In this document: positions 1 to 4,838 of the stretch, piece by piece
Position numbering within the stretch: the first letter of the stretch is position 1
Layout of the letters: every line of letters begins with the position of its first letter
DNA from: Nitrososphaeria archaeon
GTDB taxonomy: Archaea > Thermoproteota > Nitrososphaeria > JACIWG01
Length of the DNA: 6,180 bases
Direction of reading: 5' to 3'
NCBI GenBank assembly: GCA_014361085.1
Contig: JACIWG010000076.1
Location: 1,064-7,243, forward strand
Notes under the pieces: generated by a model
Told to the model about the DNA's origin: nothing
The model's database searches: none
What the model saw: the letters and a program-made list of their open reading frames with translations, nothing else
Program-made: the position numbers and the translations under genes

Positions 1-143
1 TTAAGTGTTTCTTCGTCTAAATTGAACTTTTCCATTAAACTCTTCCTATCTATATAGCCCGAAGATTTTATAATCTCGAGTACCCTAAAGCCTATTTCTT
101 CAATGAAATCGCTGGAACTCGCTAGTTCATTGTTCATTTTCAT
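1..143 (-). CDS. Partial N-terminus of a probable winged-helix/HTH protein
   Basis: This frame is open on the minus strand from an ATG at 143 to the left edge, giving 47 complete codons; the rest of the gene lies outside the window. A second in-frame ATG at 137 and a GTG at 146 are alternative starts. After a short polar N-terminus, residues 14-47 read as helix, turn, helix (FIEEIGFRVLEIIKSSGYID, then a second helix at about residues 33-46). This resembles the start of a winged-helix DNA-binding domain, but no family can be named. A TATA-like box at 177-170 predicts a transcript start near 147, so the leader would be only a few bases. The gene lies 73 nt downstream of the DtxR-like regulator gene, and its promoter carries a DtxR-like inverted repeat, so it may be a target of that regulator. 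That link is inference. Confidence 0.55.
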   Translation of the reverse strand, partial: MKMNNELASSSDFIEEIGFRVLEIIKSSGYIDRKSLMEKFNLDEETL

Positions 144-169
144 CACACACTTGAAAGTTACTATAAGCA

Positions 170-177
170 TATTTATA
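170..177 (-). promoter_or_regulatory. TATA box of the left-edge gene
   Basis: Read on the minus strand this is TATAAATA, a strong match to an archaeal TATA box. Its centre is about 30 nt upstream of the ATG at 143, which predicts a leader of about 4 nt. It overlaps the edge of the inverted repeat at 176-187. Confidence 0.6.
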
Positions 178-187
178 GGTTACCCTA
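176..187. promoter_or_regulatory. Candidate DtxR/IdeR-type operator (TAGG-N4-CCTA)
   Basis: The sequence TAGGTTACCCTA is an inverted repeat with four-base perfect arms. It closely matches the core of the known DtxR/IdeR box (TTAGGTTAGCCTAA): over those 14 positions (175-188) I count two differences. It covers the BRE position and the edge of the TATA box of the left-edge gene, so a bound protein would be expected to block TBP/TFB. The gene for a DtxR/MntR-family regulator ends 30 nt away. The match is seen directly; binding by that protein is inferred. Confidence 0.5.
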
Positions 188-216
188 AATTTTCTCAACA
201 AAATTGTAATAAAATT

Positions 217-645
217 TTATTTGGACAGATGCTTAAACCACTTCTCTATCAGCACGGTGCCTTCAACATTTTCTCTAAGAAAATTTAGGAATTCAACCAA
301 ATTTTTGACTGTAATCTCATGAAGACTGTGCTCGAGAACATGAGCGTCCTTTTCAGCTATTTTCGAGGGAACGTTGAGGAGGTTAAGAAAGTTCATAAAA
401 ATCTTTCTTCTTTCTTCAACATTTTTTGCAACACGAAGGCCCTTTTCTGTAAGCTTAATTTGCCCATACCTGTCATGCTCTATCAACCCCAAATTTTTTA
501 TTCTCTCAAGCATTTCACTTACACTTGGTGCAGCAATTTTTAGTGAACGAGAAATATCCTTGTTCCTAACATTACTTTTTTCTCTTGAAATCTGTAAGAT
601 TGTTACAAGATAGTCTTCTATTGCACGAGAAAATTCTTCTACCAT
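217..645 (-). CDS. DtxR/MntR-family metal-dependent transcriptional regulator
   Basis: This 142-residue protein has the two-domain MntR-like length and no C-terminal SH3-like domain. Residues 8-70 form the winged helix: an EDYL start to helix 1, recognition helix at about 39-53 (APSVSEMLERI), and wing 60-69 (YGQIKLTEKG). Residues 72-140 form the helical dimerisation and metal-binding domain with the family signature LEHSL. By hand alignment the primary metal site could be D11, H102, E105 and H106; H102 replaces DtxR Cys102 and MntR Glu99. The second-site ligands look lost: MntR Glu11 is V14 and MntR His77/DtxR His79 is R80. The family represses or activates metal uptake, storage or redox genes in response to Fe2+ or Mn2+. 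The start is ATG 645, with a TATA-like box about 32 nt upstream. The downstream neighbour carries a DtxR-like box in its promoter. Confidence 0.85.
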   Translation of the reverse strand: MVEEFSRAIEDYLVTILQISREKSNVRNKDISRSLKIAAPSVSEMLERIKNLGLIEHDRYGQIKLTEKGLRVAKNVEERRKIFMNFLNLLNVPSKIAEKDAHVLEHSLHEITVKNLVEFLNFLRENVEGTVLIEKWFKHLSK

Positions 646-673
646 GCTATCGCACTATTAATGTAATTAGTTC

Positions 674-681
674 TATTTTTA
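674..681 (-). promoter_or_regulatory. TATA-like box of the DtxR-family gene
   Basis: Read on the minus strand this is TAAAAATA, centred about 32 nt before the ATG at 645, giving a predicted leader of about 6 nt. It lies in the 71-nt gap after the BFN gene, so the regulator probably has its own promoter. No TAGG/CCTA box is visible here, so there is no sign of autoregulation through that motif. Confidence 0.4.
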
Positions 682-688
682 GTTTTTC

Positions 689-694
689 AAAAAA
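689..694 (-). terminator. T-tract terminator candidate after the BFN gene
   Basis: On the minus strand, T6 occurs about 23 nt beyond the BFN stop codon, without a convincing hairpin. Short T-runs are sufficient for intrinsic termination in archaea. It sits before the TATA-like box of the DtxR-family gene. Confidence 0.35.
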
Positions 695-716
695 TTTTGG
701 AGAGGAGAGTGAACAT

Positions 717-1151
717 TTATTCACTCTTACCTTCAAGTAAATCCTTCTTCATGATAGACATTTCGTTCATTATCTTGTTTGCCGCATATATTGGGCTTTG
801 TGACCTAACGGCTAAAGCTATAGCATCACTTGACCTACACTCAAAATCTTTAACTTCACCTTTAACATTCAATGAAACTTTTGCACAATATCTGTTCTCT
901 ATCAAATCATATATTTTTGCACCCAAAACCTTTACATCAAGTTCTCTGAAAACGTCCATCATAAGATCATGCGTCAATGGTACTTGCATATTTCCCTCTA
1001 TCCCAGCCTTTATAGAGAAAGCCTGCTGTTCATCTATAAAGATTGGTAAAATCCTATCCTCTTGATCTATCAAGAATACGACAGGCACATTTCCAGCATC
1101 AGTATTCACAATGGCTACGTCAAACACTTTTGTTTCAATAAGGTCTTCCAA
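717..1151 (-). CDS. BFN-domain (DUF151) protein, putative bifunctional nuclease family
   Basis: This is a single-domain protein of 144 residues from the chosen start. It carries the BFN/DUF151 signature: LPIFIDEQQAFSI at about 35-47, PLTHDLMMDVF at about 58-68, and CRSSDAIALAVRSQSPIY at about 105-122. The family is widespread in bacteria and archaea and includes Thermotoga TM0160 and the plant 'bifunctional nuclease in basal defence'. Nuclease activity has been reported for the plant proteins, but the role in archaea is not established. The open frame extends six codons further to a TTG at 1169. I prefer the TTG at 1151 because a GGTGAG Shine-Dalgarno-like sequence (1163-1158) precedes it by 6 nt and the TATA box at 1191-1184 places the transcript start near 1162, inside the longer version. 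No ATG is available near the N-terminus. The gene is divergent from AlaX. Confidence 0.85.
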   Translation of the reverse strand: MEDLIETKVFDVAIVNTDAGNVPVVFLIDQEDRILPIFIDEQQAFSIKAGIEGNMQVPLTHDLMMDVFRELDVKVLGAKIYDLIENRYCAKVSLNVKGEVKDFECRSSDAIALAVRSQSPIYAANKIMNEMSIMKKDLLEGKSE

Positions 1152-1183
1152 TAAAATCTCACCAAGCAACTTGTTTTACCCAG

Positions 1184-1191
1184 CATATAAA
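1184..1191 (-). promoter_or_regulatory. TATA box of the BFN gene
   Basis: Read on the minus strand this is TTTATATG, predicting transcription from about 1162. That gives a leader of about 11 nt containing GGTGAG before the TTG at 1151. It shares a short divergent intergenic region with the AlaX promoter. Confidence 0.45.
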
Positions 1192-1217
1192 CATTTTCTA
1201 TTTTAGTGAGCGTAAAG

Positions 1218-1225
1218 AATTTAAA
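1218..1225 (+). promoter_or_regulatory. TATA box of alaX, leaderless geometry
   Basis: AATTTAAA is centred about 26 nt before the ATG at 1248. This is the spacing expected if the transcript begins at or within a base or two of the start codon. A purine-rich stretch just upstream (GTAAAG) is in the BRE position. Confidence 0.55.
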
Positions 1226-1247
1226 CCATTCAATTCTAGTTTAAAAT

Positions 1248-1961
1248 ATGACAAATCTTCTGTACATGGATGACTCTTACATGAAAGAGTTTGAAGCCAA
1301 AGTTCTAGAAATATTTGGTGAAGAGGTTGTATTGGATCAAACCGCATTTTATCCAAGAGGAGGAGGGTTGCCTGAAGATACGGGTGTAATTGTTAAAGGC
1401 CAAGAAACATATTTAGTGGATAGGGTGAGAAAAGAAGTTGATAAAGTTTTCCATCACGTCTGCTCTACTGGCTTGCATGTAGGCGATATGGTGAGAGGGG
1501 TTATAGATTGGGAAAGAAGGTATACTATAATGAGAATGCATACTGGTCTACATGCTCTTGCTTCAGTATTTAATAGGAAGACGGGTGCACTTATAACTGG
1601 AAACCAAGTTGGAACAGATATTTCTAGATTAGATGTTAATATTGAAAGATTTGATAGAATGTTGATTGAGGAAGTATTTTTAGAAACAAATGAGGAGCTT
1701 TCAAAAAACAGGAACATAAAAATTTACTATTTATCTCGAGAGGACGCTTTTAAGATTCCTGGAATAGTTAAGCTTGCAGAAGTGATGCCACCAAACATAG
1801 AAAAATTGAGGATTGTAGAAATAGAAGGATTGGATGTCCAAGCAGATGGAGGCCCCCATGTCTCAAATACTAGAGAAGTGGGTATCCTTAAACTTGTTAG
1901 AGTCGAAAATAAGGGAAAAAATAACAGAAGAGTATACTTTTCCCTAGAACCGAGTAAATAA
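1248..1961 (+). CDS. alaX: AlaX, trans-editing alanyl-tRNA deacylase (AlaX-M-like)
   Basis: This 237-residue protein corresponds to the freestanding editing domain of alanyl-tRNA synthetase. It hydrolyses mischarged Ser- or Gly-tRNA(Ala) in the cytoplasm. An N-terminal beta-barrel-like domain (about 1-90) contains FYPRGGGLP at 34-42, the AlaX/AlaRS glycine-rich motif, with Leu41 where Gln is usual (GGGQ). The catalytic/zinc domain has HxxxH at H98/H102 (MHTGLH) and the second motif DGGPHVSNTREVG at 200-212. There H204 is kept, but Asp200 stands where the common form (CGGTHV) has Cys. The C-terminal NKGKNNRRVYF (221-231) is typical of the family. Length fits AlaX-M (about 215-240 residues) and there is no AlaX-L C-terminal extension. 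The start is ATG 1248, supported by the leaderless promoter spacing. It is divergent from the BFN gene and convergent with the GNAT gene. Confidence 0.93.
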   Translation: MTNLLYMDDSYMKEFEAKVLEIFGEEVVLDQTAFYPRGGGLPEDTGVIVKGQETYLVDRVRKEVDKVFHHVCSTGLHVGDMVRGVIDWERRYTIMRMHTGLHALASVFNRKTGALITGNQVGTDISRLDVNIERFDRMLIEEVFLETNEELSKNRNIKIYYLSREDAFKIPGIVKLAEVMPPNIEKLRIVEIEGLDVQADGGPHVSNTREVGILKLVRVENKGKNNRRVYFSLEPSK

Positions 1962-2018
1962 GTATAATTAAAGTTCACAAGATTGTATGTGATATAGAGA
2001 GACGTGTAAGGGAATTAG

Positions 2019-2052
2019 GTTTCTTCTTCTGCTTCTACATCCTTAATTTTTT
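2019..2052 (+). terminator. T-rich terminator candidate after alaX
   Basis: A pyrimidine-rich stretch on the plus strand with several T-runs ends in T6 at 2047-2052, about 85 nt past the alaX stop. It is plausible as an archaeal T-rich termination zone in the convergent spacer. There is no clear stem-loop, and nothing else is supportable in 1962-2108. Confidence 0.35.
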
Positions 2053-2085
2053 ACTAAAAATATTGTCTTCTCATACGAATTGTGT

Positions 2086-2094
2086 AAAAAAAAA
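2086..2094 (-). terminator. T9 terminator after the GNAT gene
   Basis: On the minus strand an uninterrupted run of nine T begins 15 nt after the GNAT stop codon. Such T-runs act as intrinsic terminators in archaea without a hairpin. Confidence 0.55.
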
Positions 2095-2108
2095 TTTAAG
2101 TTTGGCAA

Positions 2109-2471
2109 TCATTCTTTGCCTGATTTCTGTTTTTCATATTCTAATCTTTGTTTATAGTATTCTATTAAACTTTCTATGTTCATGTTCTTGTATTTGTCTG
2201 CCAACAATTCTCTATATTTATCATTATTTTTAATAAAATATTTTATTGCATAACTGCATTCTGGTACTATCTTTAAATTTTCTTTAGCAGCATATTCGAC
2301 GGCTTTGTCTACCATCATTTTGGCTAAACCTATTCCCCTATATGGTGGAGGCGTATATGTTTCTATCAAATACATTATGCTGTTTTCTACCTTATACTTT
2401 AAGTATGCTTTAGAATTGTCTGGTAATCTTATGTAGAAGACAGAACCTGTTTGTTTGACTTCAAACTCCAT
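2109..2471 (-). CDS. Small GNAT-like N-acetyltransferase (COG2388/YjdJ type)
   Basis: This 120-residue protein matches the compact GNAT subfamily typified by COG2388 (related to Staphylococcus aureus SACOL2532 and eukaryotic NATD1). Beta strands in residues 1-38 lead to TPPPYRGIGLAKMMVDKAVEYA at 40-61. There R45-G-I-G-L-A50 is the acetyl-CoA pyrophosphate-binding loop. The subfamily hallmark IVPECSYAIKYF follows at 68-79, with conserved Cys72. These proteins bind acetyl-CoA; their acceptor substrates are mostly unknown. Residues 91-120 form a charged, probably helical tail (NIESLIEYYKQRLEYEKQK) beyond the core. The start is ATG 2471, with a GAGG Shine-Dalgarno 5 nt upstream and a TATA-like box at 2510-2503. 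It is divergent from the polymerase gene, and a functional link to it is not evident. Confidence 0.87.
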   Translation of the reverse strand: MEFEVKQTGSVFYIRLPDNSKAYLKYKVENSIMYLIETYTPPPYRGIGLAKMMVDKAVEYAAKENLKIVPECSYAIKYFIKNNDKYRELLADKYKNMNIESLIEYYKQRLEYEKQKSGKE

Positions 2472-2502
2472 TTTTTCCTCAACTTAATTTGATGCCATTC
2501 TA

Positions 2503-2510
2503 ATATTTAA
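2503..2510 (-). promoter_or_regulatory. TATA box and Shine-Dalgarno of the GNAT gene
   Basis: Read on the minus strand, TTAAATAT is centred about 35 nt before the ATG. The predicted transcript start near 2480 coincides with GAGG (2480-2477), leaving five A's before the ATG at 2471. Together with the BFN gene this is one of only two genes here with a visible Shine-Dalgarno in a short leader. Confidence 0.45.
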
Positions 2511-2530
2511 GTTTGTATTTGAGTAATAGC

Positions 2531-2538
2531 TTTAAATA
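2531..2538 (+). promoter_or_regulatory. TATA box of the polymerase gene, leaderless geometry
   Basis: TTTAAATA is centred about 27 nt upstream of the ATG at 2562, predicting a leaderless mRNA. The GTG at 2544 lies only about 10 nt from the box and would fall upstream of the transcript start. This is the main argument for the shorter N-terminus. Confidence 0.6.
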
Positions 2539-2561
2539 TCTTTGTGCAGTTAACATTTATT

Positions 2562-4835
2562 ATGCCAATGTATTGGATTTTAGATGTATCTGGTGAGGAA
2601 GAATACAATGAAGTTGAAGTATGGGCTGTCTCTGAAGAGGGGGAAAGGGTTATTATTAAAGACGAATTTTATCCAGAATTCTTTATCCGATCAGGCAATT
2701 TTGAAGAAGATGTTAAAATTATTAGAACTTTAAAGGGTGTGAAAGATGTTGAAGTTGTTGAAAGAACCTTTAGAGGAAGGCCTGTCAAATTAATAAGGGT
2801 TACCACAGCCAATGTACGGCTAGAAGATGTTGCCGATGAAGTTAGGAAGAAATGTAATCATATTTTGGACGTCTTCCAAGATGATGTAAGGTTCTCGAAC
2901 CAATATGTTTTCAAAAAGAACATTATTCCATCATCATGGACTTTACTTGATACTGAAAAGGCCGGATACTTAAATGGATATAATCTCCTAAAGTTAAATA
3001 GGTTGTGTTCGATCGAGTTTGAGAAAACAGTTTTTCCAGAACTTAGAGTTTTAGCATTTGATGCATTTTTCTATTCCCTTAAAGGCTCACCTGACCCCGA
3101 GCACAGTCCAATTATTTCTATTTCAGTTATGACGTCCGAAAATGGTTTAATGAATTTTAGTGGGGATGAAAAGACTTTGATTAAAAGTTTTCTTGATTTT
3201 GTTAAAAAATTTGATCCTGACGTGATAGTCGGCTTCAACAGTAATAGGAAAATTATACCATTCCTTGTTGAAAGGTCTAGAAAGCTTGGTTTAACATTTA
3301 ATATTGGACGATTGGATGGTGAGCCTCGTGGTAGCGTTTACGGACACCAGTCGATTAGAGGTAGATTAAATATCGACTTATATGATCTGGTGGAAGAGTC
3401 TCCTGAAATCAAGTTGGAGACTTTAGAAGAGTTCTCACAATTTATGAATCTCCCAATAAAATATGATACGATTGAAGAATATGAGTTGGCTGAGCTTTGG
3501 TCAAAGGATAAGACGCGTGTTATAGAATATTTGGGTCAAAGAGTTAAGGGTATTTTTGAAATATACAAGCTTGTTGACGAATACATATTTTCTCTTTCAC
3601 AGTTAACTTGTATGCCCTCAGATTATGTGATGGCTGCTTCAACAGGATTTAGGGTTGAAAACTATCTTTCTAAGCTTGCTGTTGAAAGGGGGGAAGTGAT
3701 TCCTTCAAGGAAGGAGGTTGTCCACATATCCTACCCTGGTGGTATTGTTAGGTCTCCAACACCTGGTCTGCACAAGAACATTGTTGTCCTAGACTTTAGG
3801 TCAATGTATCCATCTCTAATGATAAAATATAACATTTCTTTTGATACAATCGACCCTGAAGGCCCAATAAGCATACCTAATTCAACTATAAGGTTCAGTG
3901 AAAGGGAAGGCTTCCTACCTCATGCGTTGAAGAGGCTTCTTGAGGAAAGGAAAAGGATAAGAGAAAGGTTGAACATGCTACCCAGAGACTCTCCTGAAAG
4001 AATAGTTTTGGATGCTAGACAGAAGGCTGTTAAAGTTATTTCGAACGCAATATACGGTTACACCGGATGGGCTGGTGCAAGATGGTATACGAGAGAAATT
4101 GCGGAGGTGACTGCGGCACTAGGACGTGAAACAATATTAAAGGCTATGGGAAAAGCTGAAGAGTTAAAGCTAAAGATAGTGTACGGTGACACAGACTCCA
4201 TTTTCATAAAAGAAGATGATAGGATAAAAGAATTGGTTAATTGGATAGAAGATGTTCTAGGCCTAGAGGTTAAGGTTGACAAAGTTTATAGAACAGTCCT
4301 ATTCACTGAAGCCAAAAAGAAGTATGCTGGCCTAAAAGATGATGGGTTTATAGAAATTGTCGGTTTAGAAGCGATAAGAGGTGACTGGAGTGAAGTGGCT
4401 AAAATTGCCCAGAGGGAAGTTGTTGAAGCCATATTAAAGATGGGTGTAGATGAGGGTGTTAGGGTTGCTAGAAAGCATATAGATAATCTTTTGAACCAGA
4501 GGGTTCCATTAAAGCAGCTTATTATTTGGAAGCAGATAACAAAATCTATAGAAGAGTATGAGGCTACAGCGCCACATGTTGAGGTTGCGAAAAAGCTTAT
4601 TGAGGAAGGTTGGCGGATAAAGCCTGGTGACAAGGTAGGATACATTATAGTAAAGGGTGCAGGAAGACTCTATACTAGAGTAAAACCCTACTTTAAAGTA
4701 GAATCGGATGAGATAGACTGGAACTATTATATTGAAAAGCAGGTCCTTCCAGTCTGTCTGAGGATACTAGAAGTTTTCGGCATAAAGGAATCAGATTTAA
4801 AGCCAAGTAAAGATTTAACAGCATTCTTCCAATAA
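2562..4835 (+). CDS. Family-B DNA polymerase with inactivated 3'-5' exonuclease
   Basis: The protein is 757 residues from ATG 2562; an upstream in-frame GTG at 2544 would add six, but promoter spacing argues against it. Domains are N-terminal (about 1-120), exonuclease-like (about 155-340), YxGG linker (YPGG, 391-394), palm/fingers, and thumb (from about 595). Polymerase motifs are intact: motif A DFRSMYPS (411-418), motif B with R486, K488, N495 and YG 498-499, motif C YGDTDS (541-546) and KKKYAG (585-590). Exonuclease residues are lost: Exo I DxE is D167-A-F169, the Exo II Asp is I231 and the Exo III Asp is R327 (Y323 kept). The C-terminus SKDLTAFFQ (749-757) looks like a PCNA-interacting peptide. 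Length is usual for archaeal PolB and there is no frameshift. I infer a non-proofreading, specialised polymerase, perhaps comparable to crenarchaeal PolB2/Dpo2. It is divergent from the GNAT gene, and its stop lies 3 nt from that of the DHH gene. Confidence 0.95.
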   Translation: MPMYWILDVSGEEEYNEVEVWAVSEEGERVIIKDEFYPEFFIRSGNFEEDVKIIRTLKGVKDVEVVERTFRGRPVKLIRVTTANVRLEDVADEVRKKCNHILDVFQDDVRFSNQYVFKKNIIPSSWTLLDTEKAGYLNGYNLLKLNRLCSIEFEKTVFPELRVLAFDAFFYSLKGSPDPEHSPIISISVMTSENGLMNFSGDEKTLIKSFLDFVKKFDPDVIVGFNSNRKIIPFLVERSRKLGLTFNIGRLDGEPRGSVYGHQSIRGRLNIDLYDLVEESPEIKLETLEEFSQFMNLPIKYDTIEEYELAELWSKDKTRVIEYLGQRVKGIFEIYKLVDEYIFSLSQLTCMPSDYVMAASTGFRVENYLSKLAVERGEVIPSRKEVVHISYPGGIVRSPTPGLHKNIVVLDFRSMYPSLMIKYNISFDTIDPEGPISIPNSTIRFSEREGFLPHALKRLLEERKRIRERLNMLPRDSPERIVLDARQKAVKVISNAIYGYTGWAGARWYTREIAEVTAALGRETILKAMGKAEELKLKIVYGDTDSIFIKEDDRIKELVNWIEDVLGLEVKVDKVYRTVLFTEAKKKYAGLKDDGFIEIVGLEAIRGDWSEVAKIAQREVVEAILKMGVDEGVRVARKHIDNLLNQRVPLKQLIIWKQITKSIEEYEATAPHVEVAKKLIEEGWRIKPGDKVGYIIVKGAGRLYTRVKPYFKVESDEIDWNYYIEKQVLPVCLRILEVFGIKESDLKPSKDLTAFFQ

Positions 4836-4838
4836 AGT

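Noticed and set aside
681..698. T5-C-A6-T4 near-palindrome read as a terminator hairpin
   Set aside because: The arms would leave a one-base loop and contain only A-T pairs, so a stable stem is implausible. Only the T6 run on the minus strand was kept as a terminator candidate.
697..1065. 122-codon plus-strand open frame opposite the BFN gene
   Set aside because: The minus-strand BFN frame matches a known family from end to end; the plus-strand frame is its low-complexity reverse shadow.
2012..2022. Second TTAGG-like half site after alaX
   Set aside because: There is no CCTAA partner arm at the right spacing and no nearby promoter, so it does not support a second DtxR-type operator.
1962..2108. 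Possible small RNA or small gene in the convergent spacer
   Set aside because: A TATA-like sequence follows the alaX stop, but I found no C/D-box pair, no stable long stem and no start-to-stop frame of useful length. The T-runs fit simple convergent terminators.
2544..2561. GTG start for the polymerase adding six residues
   Set aside because: It is too close to the TATA box to be on the transcript, and the added residues have no counterpart in the family.
4286..4645. 119-codon open frame antisense to the polymerase gene
   Set aside because: It lies wholly inside the strongly conserved polymerase coding region, has no promoter-like context, and its composition (rich in Ser, Phe and Pro) is that of a reverse-frame shadow.
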